Below are positions 33,728-45,066 of a stretch of DNA of 64,000 nucleotides, one piece after another. Location of the stretch: assembly GCA_963580285.1 (NCBI GenBank), contig OY757010.1, positions 209,592,138 to 209,656,137 of the forward strand, in the 5' to 3' direction. A program made the translations under genes and the position numbers. Source of the DNA: Lucinisca nassula (Eukaryota; Mollusca; Bivalvia; Lucinida; Lucinidae). Numbering within the stretch: the first letter of the stretch is position 1; every line of letters begins with the position of its first letter. The notes under the pieces were generated by a model. It was not told the origin of the DNA. It saw nothing but the letters and a program-made list of their open reading frames with translations, and made no database searches.

Positions 33728-34499
33728 AAGCTTCATATATAGTTAGACCAGTATGTGGCGCAGTGCTTATTGTTTTGAGGTTACGGTCCACCAAAACATT
33801 AATCGAGTTACGCCCCTTTGAAAATTTCTGTACACATTTTGTTTGTGGCTAACTTCACCTGCGGGTAACATTCGATCTAGCAAAATCTTGATTTTAAGTT
33901 TGACTATAGTGTGGAGCAGTGTATATGGTTTAGAGGGGATAGTCCACCAAATATTTATTTCGAAAATATCTGTAGACATTTTCATTTCCGGCTATCTCCT
34001 CCTACAATTTAAATCCGATCAAGCTAAAACTTGATATCTAGTTAGACCATGATATGGAGCAGTTCTTATTGTTTCTAGGTTTCAGTCCAACAAATGTTAA
34101 CTTGCTACGGGCGTATAATGCCCCGCTTGCGGAGCTCTTGTTTTCATGTCATTTTTGGGCTGATTATTTATTAGTCAACCCAGAGATATATGCACACGTG
34201 CAGTTAAACTGCTGATGCCCATGTGACTAAAACTGACTAATGAAGTTAACTGCACACGGAAAATAAACAGCACGAGTCCCGCAAGTACTGAAACAGTCTA
34301 GGGTCCCGATTCACAAAAAACTTTGGACCTAGATCAGATACTGCAATATGTGGCAGCTGATCTGGGTCTACACTGTCTGTATAAAGGTACAAAAATGTCA
34401 GGTTTAAGAAGCATTTTCCGCAGCCTGCACTCAGGGACAGTGAACGGACCAGTACTTTTCAGTGACAGGTGGCAATGACTTATTGATTAGTTTGACAAA

Positions 34500-34655
34500 G
34501 CTTACCCTCGCCGAGGCGGTTCTATCGGGTCCCCACGGTCTGTGTTCTGGGCGGGGATGTGGGGGATATCAGAAATTTTAGAAGAAGATTCTCATTTTTT
34601 TTTTTTTTGTAAAACTTTCAATACATTTGTATAGGCGTGATTTCGCGATGTGATT
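34500..34655. mobile_element. Palindromic MITE (CACGCC family), partial
   Basis: GCCGAGGCGGTTCTATCGGG, then CTGTGTTCTGGGCGGG and the end TATAGGCGTGATTTCGCGAT. The left half is missing. Confidence 0.55.
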
Positions 34656-35110
34656 TAATGGTATACTGCATGCTGGATGACATAATCAGTTATCGTATTT
34701 GTGGATTTGAAATCAGATCTGCACGAAGAGTACTCACCATTTGTGCAGTGTCGGCCGGTTCCTGGCTTGCTCGTGGCGGTGTTGGGGGGGGGGGGGGGGT
34801 GGGCAGGGGACGTGAACCATCTGACCTTTCAAGGTCAGGGGGGTTCCGTTGGCCTGTGTTCTGGCGCTGATTGTCTTCGGGCTGGGGGGACGGCTGACGG
34901 TGCCAAAGGGGTGAATCTATTTCATAAATCTTAATGTCCGTACTACTACATAATAAACCAAATATAATGCCAAAGGCCATATTAAATGTCATAGTAGATC
35001 TAGTATCAGAAAGGTTAAAATAAGAAATTGTATTGTGTTTGGTGACAATCCTGTGGTTGGATTTTAGACCAATAGATTAATTGTATTATTTGTATTTGTA
35101 TTTGTACTTT

Positions 35111-35339
35111 TTAACCCATTCAGTACCAGAAACCCCTAAAGGGGTACCTTGGCAAACTGTGCAGGCCCAGATCAGACGCCGCAGAACGCGGCGTCTGATC
35201 AGGGCCTTCACTGTTTGCAAAAAGTTAAGCCATTTCTCGAATAAATTTTGAAGAAAACACAACCTGGAATCCCTAAATGTCGAAATGGACTCCTGCCATA
35301 TATAAGGTGGAAGATTCCATTTGGTACAAAAAGGGTTAA
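35111..35339. mobile_element. TTAA-MITE, complete
   Basis: TTAA on both ends (35111 and 35336), termini CCCATTCAGTACCAG and ATTTGGTACAAAAAGGG. The core GATCAGACGCCGCAGAACGC is a perfect inverted repeat with GCGTCTGATC. Confidence 0.8.
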
Positions 35340-35588
35340 AGTATTCTTTGTTCTGTCGGACAGCTGCATACTATTGGTATTTATTGATCAATTATGGATA
35401 CCCAGTAAATTAGACTTTGTTACTAGATAATATATGAAATAGGAAATACCCAAGCACCTGGTAGCATTCTGCAGGTGTGAACCCCTTGCATGTTTATATT
35501 TCTTCTTTTTAGACAAAGACTTATGTTTTTGTTCTTTAGTGGCAGTTGTGATGATTTGTTGTTTAACCAATTTTGTCCATTTCTAATT

Positions 35589-35801
35589 TTAACCCTTATC
35601 TTGCTGAATATTTATTTAAGCCACACCCATTTCTGTCTATCAACCAATCAAATTACTTGATGTAATTTATTGCTACAAATTCATAAACTGAATGCCAAAC
35701 AGTGTAGGTCCTGATCAGATGGCTTCTTCAGAAGCCATCTGATCTGGATCTACACTGTTTGCAAAGATAAGGGTTGTCGTGAACAGCAATATAAGGGTTA
35801 A
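35589..35801. mobile_element. TTAA-MITE, short variant, complete
   Basis: TTAA-CCCTTATCTTGCTGAA at the left and AATATAAGGG-TTAA at the right. The core hairpin is GATCAGATGGCTTCTTCAGA with AAGCCATCTGATC. Confidence 0.8.
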
Positions 35802-35828
35802 GGTTGTTTTCTTCAAAATGGCTAAACT

Positions 35829-35935
35829 TTTTGTAAACAGTATATGCCCTGATCAGGCGTCGCATTCAGAGGTGATCAGACGCCACATTCAGAGGCGTCT
35901 GATCTGGGTCTGCAATGTTTGCCAGGTTATCCGTT
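35829..35935. repeat. TTAA-MITE core with internal duplication
   Basis: GTAAACAGTATATGCCCTGA and CTGGGTCTGCAATGTTTGCC, with CGCATTCAGAGG and CACATTCAGAGG side by side. Confidence 0.6.
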
Positions 35936-35967
35936 ATGGGGTTTACCGCCTGAAATGTTTCTTTGCT

Positions 35968-36228
35968 TGATGTGAGGTTTAACGTCCCCGTCAACACTGT
36001 AAAGGTCATTTTGGAGACGTTGCTTCCAATTTTGTGGGACTTCTACCCGACATTGAGATAAAATGACATCTCAAGCCCTGCCGCCCGATGAAACCAATAG
36101 GGTTTATAAGCATGGACGGTCCGACTCGCACCGCTTTGCCTGGGCAGGCTTAGGTCGGTTTCCTCTCTGCGTGGAAGCATCATGCAGCCCATTTATTTCT
36201 TCAAGCTCCGATGGGCGGGGGCCGACCC
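35968..36228 (-). mobile_element. SINE-B
   Basis: Minus copy from GAGGTTTAACGTCCCCGTCA to CTCCGATGGGCGGGGGCC. About 40 bp around the usual CTAAGCGGTTTACCAG is deleted. Confidence 0.85.
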
Positions 36229-36847
36229 CGCCCTTTATAGTGCTCAGTAAAATGGCAGTCTGGCTGTTTAAAGGAACACAGTGGGACCCCAACAACAGTG
36301 TTCTAACCCTTATTAGTTAGGATGCCATGAAAAACTGCGGGGATGTTAAACCTCAGTTCAAATTATGACATTTCCATATAAAAGTACTTTCATTTTCCAA
36401 TTGGGGATGCTGGCAGAATAATAATTTATAACAGTAATAATTTCATGTGTCTCCTATTTCATGTTAAAGTGATTAATGCTACCCGGGTGCACTAGAATTG
36501 ATTATTGGCAAACTAGCAGTCATAGTCTGTAATTAATGTCACATTGCTGAATTGATTTTTACGCCCCCAATTTCTCATGGGAAGATTTTTTTAAGCTCAG
36601 TTTCTTGTCGTTTCTCCGTATAAACCATCCTTCTTGCAAAGATGAAACTGTAAGAAGCATGAAACTGTTGAAAAAAATGTTCTGAGGTAGCTATAACATG
36701 TTTAAAGTAAAACAAAAGTCAGAAAAAAAAGTAAAATTAAAATGTTGCCAGCTTGTTGAATATTTATCAATTGATGAATATTGATGGTGGGAGTTTTTAC
36801 TATACTGTGTCAGGGCCTTTCACAAAGCCTATCTGTCGTTATTTGTC

Positions 36848-36905
36848 CATTATCCATCCATTTGTCCATCCATCCATCCATCCATCCATCCACCCATTCA
36901 TCCAC
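36848..36905. repeat. (CCAT)n microsatellite
   Basis: Imperfect CCAT/CATC tetramers. Confidence 0.9.
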
Positions 36906-37087
36906 CCAGCCATCCATCCACAGTGTCCTAGAAATGTTGCCTTAAAATTTTCCGTTTTATCAAACATAGATTTCCTTGGCCACCAGGCTGGCTATTCATT
37001 GTGTCAGGGAAGGCTATATTCTACATTAGTATGTAGGCTTTTTTGAGCTTTTGCATATTCTGCTGACTTCCTTATTCTTTTCTGCAG

Positions 37088-37262
37088 GTTCTGGGTCACA
37101 AGGAAGGTCTTAATGTGATGGAACGAGCTGACCCTTTGTTTCTACTCATTGGTTTATCCACAATTCCCGTGATGTTGATACTGGGTAAAATGGTGCGATG
37201 GGAAGACTATACCTCATACGTTTATGCAAAACTGCCCCTCCTTAACTACCTGTTTCTTGACG
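37088..37262 (+). CDS. MARCHF5: Internal exon of MARCHF5-like mitochondrial E3 ubiquitin ligase
   Basis: An exon of 175 nt (58 codons plus 1 nt). It begins after a good acceptor (CTTTTCTGCAG) in phase 0 and ends before a GT (G/GTAGGG) in phase 1. The translation starts VLGHKEGLNVMERADP, continues with the hydrophobic LFLLIGLSTIPVMLIL, then GKMVRWEDY. I recognise this as the segment after the second membrane helix of MARCH5/MITOL, a RING-CH ubiquitin ligase of the outer mitochondrial membrane that controls fission and mitochondrial protein quality. Identity to the vertebrate protein is very high up to RWEDY, then diverges (TSYVYAKLPLLNYLFLDG). The RING-CH exons were not found in this window. 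A SINE-C begins about 18 bp past the donor. Confidence 0.85.
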
Positions 37263-37280
37263 GTAGGGTGGCATATTTAG

Positions 37281-37503
37281 GACGCGGGTTCGATGCCTGC
37301 CGGGGTCGGCAACATTCTTTCATGAAATCTTTTCTACGGTCATTCTCTCCCTTCCGCTGATTCAAGAAGGGCTGTTATCAGTTTCTGGCGAAATAATGTG
37401 CACTGTACTGGTTAACCGCTTACGTATAGGCCTGCCCAGGAAAAGTGTGGATAGGTTAACTAACCGGCTAAAATGACCTAAAATAGTGTTGACTGGGTCG
37501 TTA
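37281..37503 (+). mobile_element. SINE-C next to the MARCHF5 splice donor
   Basis: From GGACGCGGGTTCGATGCCTG (B box) to GTCGTTAAACTCCAAAACAA. Its tRNA A-box part is missing. Imperfect TSD TGGCATATT (37269-37277) and TGTCATATT (about 37505). Confidence 0.75.
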
Positions 37504-37639
37504 AACTCCAAAACAAACAAAGTTGTCATATTGAAATTCTTAACTAGTTCCTAAAAAATCTAAATATATAACAATGACTTTATAAACGTTATAAAACTCT
37601 CTTTTCCTGCTGACACCTGATTTCAGACTAATTACTTAC

Positions 37640-38475
37640 AAGGGGGGAAACCTACGTCACGATGACGTCACACAGAAAGAAAATGGCAGCCGCCATCTTG
37701 AAAGTACCTCTCGCTTCGGTAAGTGTTTTTGTGTTAAACAGATGATTTAAGCACAATCTTGACACAGCTTTTATCGCAGAGTACGGGCGAAATAACAATG
37801 TTTTGTCTGCAAAAAGAAATTTGTGCAGGCTTTCAGTAGTATGGATAAACACGTTGGATTTAGTTCATTTCAGGGATCCATTCGTCAACACTCTGGATAT
37901 GAAAATCATCCATATGAAGCAGCGCAGTGTTTTCATTAATCCTCTCATAACGAGTACACGACTTTTTCAGAAGAAAATACCATAGAAGTGTTTATTAGTA
38001 TTAAAATTAAAATTTTTGGACTTTATAAGACGTTTTCAGTAAATGGTATCGTTAACACTCGATCAGAAATGAGATACGTACACACTCTGAAAACCAGCAT
38101 ATAGTTGTTTGGTTTGTTTTTTGTTTTGGTTTTTCGGCCCTTTCAAGATTATTTCACTCATATCCAGCAGATCGCTAATCAGAAGTGGGCGAAAATCGGA
38201 GTACCCGGAGAAAAACCACATGACCTTCTGTCACAGAACTTGGCGTCTCACATATGACCCGAGCGAGGCTCGAACCACAGCGGTGAGAGATAATGATCAA
38301 GAGTCAGCGCTCTTAACCACTAGGCCACATATAGTTGTTTCTCGTGACAACCTGAAAAGCAGGGTAACAAGTATCTTTAACAAAAGGGGTGGCCAGATGA
38401 ACAGCCGATCACAATTTCCGCTCTCTTGTCACTTAAGAAGACATTGCCCAGTCTAGAACATTGTCGCACTTGAAC
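37640..38475 (+). repeat. R1 repeat, copy 1, with SINE-D insertion
   Basis: About 0.62 kb of R1 plus 217 bp of SINE-D. It matches 45266-45890 in inverse orientation over its full length, including a frame of about 60 codons ending SVFINP..TSTRLFQKKIP-stop (37803-37985). It includes GACGTCA-like sites at its left end. Origin unknown; possibly a non-autonomous transposon. Confidence 0.7.
38111..38327 (-). mobile_element. SINE-D
   Basis: On the minus strand a tRNA-like head TGGCCTAGTGGTTAAGAGCG and B box GGTTCGAGCC. A perfect 13 bp TSD CATATAGTTGTTT lies at 38098-38110 and 38328-38340. The R1 copy at 45.4 kb shows the empty site. Confidence 0.95.
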
Positions 38476-38555
38476 TATTTACAATGTTGCGCCGAGTTGC
38501 GAAAAAAATGACGATAAAACAAATGGTTCAGATTTAAAATATCTGTAAAAACAAG

Positions 38556-39320
38556 AGGCCTTTGGGCCACTATACTTACCATAGTTCAGCTGGGCTCTGC
38601 CCCATGGAAGGCATGCGTTTCATTAAGCTATTAAGGCTAGAAAAATCTAAGTAGAGGCCCACCCAAGGACTATGCTGCGAAATTAGGTTTCTAGCTTTTC
38701 TTGTGAAAACGTTGACAAAATATTAATATTGGCCTAATTTTTGGGAGAAGATTTAAAGAATAGATGAACAAATAAGTTGAAGATGCTTATTGCCTTTTAT
38801 ACAATATAAGCCATCATTATTGCATTGCATACAAATGTTCTAGAAAAGGGTAATCCCTTTGAAGCAAGGACTACAAGACAGAACTGAAAACTGTGGAGTG
38901 TACACGATATTTTTATGGACCAGACTAGCTAGTTTCGGCCAGTTAGGCCGCATCACTAACCCTCAAACATTTACGAACCCCTGAAGTGGCACCAATGATC
39001 CCAAATGACTGAAAAATAAATCCACACTTTGATGAAGAGCAGATAAACATTTTACGGACGCCAAATATTCCCATAACACCAGCTACGGTGAAATATATTA
39101 CTTTCTAGAAAAATGTCATCCTTTGGAAGCAAGGGCAACAAGAAAATAAAAAAAAGCCACACTATGATAAAGATTGAAGTTTCAACATTTTAGAGTTCCT
39201 AGGAAATTTTTCATGAAATTTAACTTAGACCTATGATAGAGAGAAAGAATTAAAGTAAAGATGAAATGGGATGTCAAGAAAAACACTGCCTCTTACACTA
39301 TGTAAGTTATCATCCCAACT
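38556..39320 (-). mobile_element. H-type element end, minus strand
   Basis: Read on the minus strand it ends GGCCCAAAGGCCTCTTGTTT, the same hairpin plus CTCTTGTT terminus as H1-H3. The interior has weak repeats (AAGCAAGG(A/G)CTACAAGA, CTAGAAAA). The 5' end was not found. Confidence 0.55.
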
Positions 39321-39335
39321 GCATATGAAAAATAG

Positions 39336-39511
39336 AAGTGAAGGCAATGATTAGGAATCGATATAATTAACCCACTGCTCCCATCAGAGACACCAAAAGG
39401 AAAGAAACACAAGCATGAAATAACTAGACTCTAAACATCACTAGCGGAAAGCCAAAAGGACAGTTTCTTTCCAACAAAATGGCCAGTTGGCTGTCCAAAA
39501 CAAAAGGATAT
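39336..39511 (-). mobile_element. Naiad 3' UTR fragment
   Basis: Minus copy: AATAGAAGTGAAGGCAATGA to CAAAAGGATATAAGCGA, 5'-truncated. Confidence 0.85.
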
Positions 39512-39514
39512 AAG

Positions 39515-39955
39515 CGAATACTGGTAATCACTTAGAGGGTCCAAATTAGAAGTAGAGGCAATGATCAGGAATCGATACAATTAACCCACAGCTCCCATCA
39601 GAGACACCAAAGGGAAAGAAACACAAACATGAAACAACATACCCAAACGGAAACACCAACAGCGGAAAGCAAAAAGGACCGTTACTTTCTCACAAAATGG
39701 CCAAAAGGCTATCTAAAATAAAATAATACAAGCGACACAAACAGCCAAAGACCCCAAGCCTGCCCAGGAAAAGTGGTGCGAGTTGGACCGTACATGTGTA
39801 TAAAATAGAAATGCAATAGTCAGGAATCCCTATTTGTTACACTGAAGGCATTGCTTGAGATGTCATTTCATCTTAATGTTGGATAGAAGTCCCGAAAAGA
39901 TTGGAATTAACGTCTCGAAAATGACCTAAGTGCTGTTGACGGGGCCGTTCAACCT
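39515..39955 (+). mobile_element. SINE-B split by a Naiad 3' fragment
   Basis: SINE-B resumes after the gap at AAGCCTGCCCAGG (39757) and ends GGGGCCGTTCAACCTCAATT. Its left piece is TACTGGTAATCACTTAGAGG. The gap (39546-39756) is Naiad 3' UTR on the minus strand, from AGAAGTAGAGGCAATGATCA to CAGCCAAAGACCCC. Confidence 0.75.
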
Positions 39956-41194
39956 CAATTTCAACCAAACAGGCATCATCATTTCATATGTTTATGCGTT
40001 CGTAGTTTTATTTTTTTGCGTATCGCGCGAAAATAGTAGACGTTTTTCTTTTATCTTTGTAGTTGAGACGTTATTTGTTTTGTTTTTGTCAATATATCAG
40101 CCGGTGCAAGACAAATGCTAAAATATGACATGTTCGACTAGTGAATACCTAGACCAGTCCATGCATTTGATCGGTGTAATATTTCGCTTTTGAAACAATA
40201 GTGAACTATTACACTACTCACACCTGCTCGTTGTACGGACGATTCTTAATCCTAACCAACCGCACAAGTCCAACAGCAGATGCTGAACAGCGTAACGAGA
40301 AAAAAATGTCAATGGGGCCTCGATAAGGATCGGTTTATACAACAAGCAAGTGTGGGAAGTGTCAAATATTACTACTGTTTTTAAAACTCAAGAATACACC
40401 GATCAGACTGCCCGGGTATGCAAGCTGATCTGGGTAGTCTATCGTCGCACATAAATTGCCTTATTGTAGTTTTTTTCTTGCACCGGCTCATTAATTAAAA
40501 TAAATAACGTTGAAACTACACAAAATGGCTACGTGTTGTGGGTGTTATGCCAAATACTGCATCGAGTGAGGTAAATGTCAAATTAACGTTACAAAAAGTG
40601 TTACACTTTTCATTAAAATTGTGCTACAGTGTACAATATTGATTTTTGGTCGACAAAAGTCACTAAGCAAAGAAGCTTTTTTTTAAATAGTACTTAATAG
40701 GCGAGGCACTTTAATTTTTATGGTCAAGATAATTCCTTGAGAAACTCTTTTAACACCAAAACACAGGGCTATGTTATATTAATTACCAAAAAAAGTCCTC
40801 AAAAAATATCCGTGCCAGTTCTGAGAAAATTAGGATTTAATCCGCAGAAAAAAATAAATAAGTAATGGTCCAATAATAGCACCATACACTGTTTTACCGG
40901 CTGTAAGGCGAGCTCTCCTCACGCGCAAACAAATGACGTCATTAAAAACAAAATATACGTCACAAATTGCTAAAGTGCAGTCTATAATTTATTATTAAAA
41001 AGAGAACGAAGAAGCTTTCCCTTGATTGATAAATGGAAATATTTGCTCAAAATCGTTCGAGATATGATACACGGAGGCTATGCATTTTCCCAAATCTATC
41101 CATCTATGTTTGAATCCACAAAATCAAAAGGAAATCCAGTTGAAGGTTTGGCGGACACAAGCAGACGGTGCAGACTCCCGCTGCTTTCTATATT

Positions 41195-41226
41195 CTATTT
41201 ATTTATTTATTTATTTATTTATTTTT
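41195..41226. repeat. (TTTA)n microsatellite
   Basis: Seven TTTA units followed by T(8). The stretch 39960-41190 around the (TTTA) run contains no feature I can support. Confidence 0.9.
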
Positions 41227-41639
41227 TTTGAATAGATGCCATTTGTATTTTCCTTGTAGGCTATTGATAAACAAGATCTATGTTCAAGTTGTAAAAATAA
41301 ACATTTGGGGGGGGGGGGGGTCTGGGGGTCAGAATGTCTGTCAAAAGTTTAATGTATGGAAGCACATTTGTGCCATCAGAATCAAATCAATTAATATCAT
41401 AAATATGTGTATACGGTGTATTCTGGTAACATTGCGCACATAAGATTTCGAAAGCTAAGTGTGAATTTGGGGAAGCAACCACTCAAAAATCACAATCAGA
41501 ACAATTGCAACACTGTCCTATCTACTTACTGCAATAGAAATTGGCCGCTGAATTTTAAACAGGCAGGAAAAATATTACTAATAAAAGGGATACCCCCTCG
41601 AAATTGATTAACAAATTTTGTCTCCCAACATTGCGCACA

Positions 41640-42200
41640 ATAACTGTTTTGAGCTGATTGAACACAAAGGTTGACTCAAACAACCTTAAAAGGGGCAAAA
41701 TCCGGATGAGAAAAAATATCTTTCAGCTAATTTTCCATGAGGAATCCATATATGAAATTTCAAAACCCTAGCATACAAGCTTCTAAAGTTATGCTATGCA
41801 TCACAATGCATACAATGTACCGAAAGTGACAAAGGGCCATTAGCCACACAGTATTTTTTGGAATTTAGTCGAAAGTTAATCAGGAAATCTACTCATCAGC
41901 ACCAATCTTTTTACCAACTTACAAGGTTCTAGCTCCAATAGATTTTGAGATATGTTGCTGACAAGATTTTATAAAAACAAAAATTCAAAGGGCAATAACT
42001 TTTGAAAGGGACATAATCCGGATAAGAAAAAAATACGTGTTAGCTAATTTTACATGAAGAATCCATATATGAAATTTCAAAACCCTAGTATGCACGGTTC
42101 TTGCGTTATGTTATGCATCAAAGGCGTAACGGAAGTTAGAATGGACGAACCAGAAGCAATATGCCCCTCCAAAAAAGTTGGGGTCATAAAAAAACATTAC
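41640..42200. repeat. Two-unit tandem repeat, about 300 bp
   Basis: GGAATCCATATATGAAATTT and AGAATCCATATATGAAATTT begin matching blocks at 41740 and 42058, each preceded by a GGGGCAAAATCCGGATGAG-like block. Confidence 0.6.
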
Positions 42201-42294
42201 GAAAACACGCATATTGAAATATATTGGAAGATTTGATCACCCAAAAAATTTCCAGAGAAAATTCTGATGTTTTTCTTATTCATCACGAAAACGA

Positions 42295-42531
42295 GACGTT
42301 GCTTCCAATTTTGTGGGACTTTTACCTGACATTGAGATGAAATGACATCTCAGTCCCTGCCGCCCAATGAATCCAAAAGAGTTTACATGCATGGACAGGC
42401 TGACTCGCAGCAACTTTTCTGGGCAGGCTTAGACATTCTCAGCGGTTTAACAGTACTAATGTGCGGTCGGTATCAGTTCTGTGCGGAAGCATCATGCAGC
42501 CCAATCTATTACTCCAAGCCGAGATCGGACC
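42295..42531 (-). mobile_element. SINE-B, inverted partner 1
   Basis: Minus copy missing its 3' tail, from GAGACGTTGCTTCCAATTTT to TATTACTCCAAGCC. Confidence 0.85.
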
Positions 42532-42536
42532 CTGCC

Positions 42537-42845
42537 CATAGGGGCTTGAAGAAATATATGGGCTGCATGATGCTTCCACGCAGAGCTGAATCCGGCCCGC
42601 ACACTAGTACTGGTAAACTGCTTAGATGATCTAAGCCTGTCCAGGAACCGCGGTGCGAGGCGGACCGTCCATGTTGATAAACCCTATTGGTTTCATTGGG
42701 CGACATGGCTTGAGATGTCAGTTCATCTCAATGTCGGCTAAAATTCCCACAAAATTGGAAGCAACGTCTCCAAAATGACCTTTAAAGTGTTGACGGGGAC
42801 ATGACCTTTACAGTGTTGACGGGGACGTTAAACCTCAAATCAACC
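42537..42845 (+). mobile_element. SINE-B, inverted partner 2
   Basis: Full plus copy; the GTGTTGACGGGGACATGACC block near its 3' end is duplicated. With partner 1 it makes a head-to-head inverted pair separated by only about 5 bp. Confidence 0.85.
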
Positions 42846-42867
42846 AAACCAAGCCCAGATTGGTGTG

Positions 42868-43140
42868 GTCGAAAAACACGCCTATATAATATTGACCCCT
42901 CCAACCCCACTTTTATATTGTAAAACTGTGGTTTACAGGGATAAACATTAAATTTCTTATATCAGCGCAAAAACATAATTGTGGGTACCCAGTAGAACTG
43001 CCAAGTTCAGGCGGTTCTTAGTCGAGCTCCGCAATCTATGTTTGAAGCAGAAATAAGAAAAACATCATTTTTTAATCTTAAAATTCCATTTTTGGTCTGA
43101 AAAATTGACAATGTTTTTGTTTAGGCGTGTTTCGTAATGT
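42868..43140. mobile_element. Palindromic MITE (CACGCC family), complete
   Basis: Inverted ends GAAAAACACGCCTATATA and TTAGGCGTGTTTCGTAATG. The centre is GGGTACCCAGTAGAACTGCC with a decayed inverse. A second partial copy is at 43143-43195 and 43740-43895. Confidence 0.7.
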
Positions 43141-43195
43141 CTGCTCAAAAGCATAGATTGTGGGTACTCGATAGAAACCCCTTCCTCATCGAGTT

Positions 43196-43356
43196 TTAGT
43201 TTATACTAATTTATATTTGTTCGATTGCGATGAAAGTCTCAAACTTAATCACTCATTACGGATGTTTACACGTGCGCGAGGGAGAGGCAGTTGACTTTTA
43301 CACCACTGCTACCCATTTACACCTGTGTTAGGTGGGGCAGTGGGGAGATTTAGGGC
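43196..43356 (-). mobile_element. SINE-F fragment
   Basis: TTAGTTTATACTAATTTATA and GCTACCCATTTACACCTG match the SINE-F body at 47.4-47.9 kb; the tRNA head is missing. Confidence 0.6.
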
Positions 43357-43396
43357 GTATACATGTACATTATTTTTCTTATTTCTGCTCAAAGAA

Positions 43397-43732
43397 ACCT
43401 CCATGGTGTAATGGTTAAGCTACTAACCTCATAAACCAGGAGATATGGGTTCGATCCAAGGGCTTCTCCAGACTCTCAGATGAGTCTTTAAACCGAGGTC
43501 CGGTCTCCGTATGCAGGGGTTTCATCAATTGACGGGTACTTGGGATTTTCCAGTTTGCTTAGACATTATTCCCCTGCTATGCTTCATAAATATGGCTTTA
43601 TTCAGATAACATTGAAAATCACAATCGTATCTTTCCTTGAAATCTGGATGCCGAAATGTTTTTGAAGCCACTGCATATGACATTTGCTGTTGACGGGACG
43701 TAAACCTCAAACACACTCACTCACTTAATTCT
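43397..43732 (+). mobile_element. SINE-A interrupted by a 170 bp insert
   Basis: The head CCTCCATGGTGTAATGGTTA to GGTCTCCGTATG ends at 43514. The tail GCTGTTGACGGGACGTAAAC resumes at 43683. The AT-rich insert starts CAGGGGTTTCATCAATTGAC and is of unknown type. Confidence 0.75.
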
Positions 43733-44571
43733 GCGCAAAACATAGATGAGGCAGTTCTATTGAGTATCAACAATCTCAGAAGTTATGTTTTTGAGCAGAA
43801 AAATAATATATAACCCCTAAACCTCAAGTGTTTCTAGTTTATATATAAAAGTGGGTTAGTGGGGGTCAAAATTACATAGGCATGTTTTGTGATGTGCTAC
43901 AGTTTGCTTTTGATTTTCCTTTTTTGATTTTGTTTTAGGTGACATTGTTGATAAGATTTGTAAATCCTTATTTGATATCTGTGACTCTTTTTACACTTTA
44001 TGGTAACTGACACATTTTAGTTCTACACAAATTAATGTGTGCTTAGCATAGACTCAAGCTTTTTGTAAAGCTAATACTTGTTTTTCCATATTTCACACAA
44101 AAATAAATAAAAAAAAAATAAATTAAAAGAAAACTTTTATCTTCAGAATTTTTAGTATTTTTCCCGAAATAGAAATATTCATTTTGGATGATTTAATGAA
44201 GTCAAGTATTAATTGTTTAACATACGCCAGTAATATTAATTTTGTCCTGGTTTTTGTGATTTTTCTTCATTTTTCGTATTTTTTTCACCTCCCAAAAATA
44301 CCCTTTCCCCTCGGATTTTTTTTGAGGACTTTTTTTCTATAAATCAGGACACCTTCCTGATACTAAAACTGCTGATAACATTTCTCAAGGAATTAGTTGT
44401 GGGTCAAGGGTCATTTCCAGCTAAATGTACTGGCCTATAAGTCCACCTGACCATCACTAAAGGTAGCTGTTATTTATAGAAAATAGCCGCCTTATTCTTA
44501 TAGCTGTGAGGACGGCGTATTCAATAATATGGTTATCAATAGAATCTGGACTAAAATCGTGTGTTGGGTTT

Positions 44572-44641
44572 AGCAAACAGTGTAAGCCCTAACAAGACGC
44601 GACAGAGCGCGGCATCTGATCAAGGTCTACACTGTTTGCTT
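44572..44641. repeat. TTAA-MITE core
   Basis: TAGCAAACAGTGTAAGCCCT and AAGGTCTACACTGTTTGC, hairpin arms only. 43900-44560 is AT-rich with nothing recognised. Confidence 0.6.
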
Positions 44642-44756
44642 TTTGTACACGGATGTAAGGAATAAACAAATGTTTACAGTCTAAGTCACCGTGTATTTTT
44701 CAAACCCACCAAAGAGACAGCTGACCCACCGGTTCTATTACTACTTTGATTAAAGT

Positions 44757-45066
44757 AAGTTTGTTTGTTTGTATTGGAGTTTAAGGGCCCAGTCAACAAT
44801 ATTTAGGTCATTTTTATCCCGGTCAGTTTACCTATTCACACTTTTTCTGTGCAGGCTTATACGTTAACCAGTACAGCGCACATTCTATCGCCAGAAACTG
44901 ACAACTGTCCTTCTTGAATCAGCGGAAGGGAGAGACTGACCATAGAAAAGATTCCATGATCAATCTCCACGAAAGAATGTTGCCGACCCTGGCAGGCAAC
45001 GAAGCCGCGTCCTCCTGATCACCAGTCAGACGCGCATCCAACTGAGCAACCGAGGCCGGCTTAAAT
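44757..45066 (-). mobile_element. SINE-C, full length
   Basis: Minus copy from the CAAA tail (GTTTGTTTGTATTGGAGTTT) to the tRNA-like head. The head on the minus strand reads GCCTCGGTTGCTCAGTTGGA. The B-box region is GGCTTCGTTGCC. This is the most complete copy here. Confidence 0.85.

Larger units (their letters stand above)
30350..34141 (+). mobile_element. H1 array element 2, carrying two nested elements
   Basis: The 5' end TTTTTATACGTTCGTTTTGT is decayed. Units of about 150 bp contain GATCAAGCTGAAACTTGATA, ATGTGGAGCAGCGCATATT and GAGTTATGCCCCTTTGA. The 3' end is CTACGGGCGTATAATGCCCC then GCTTGCGGAGCTCTTGTTTT, the same as H1 element 1. Nested insertions lie at 30973-31320 and 31755-33727. 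Confidence 0.7.
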
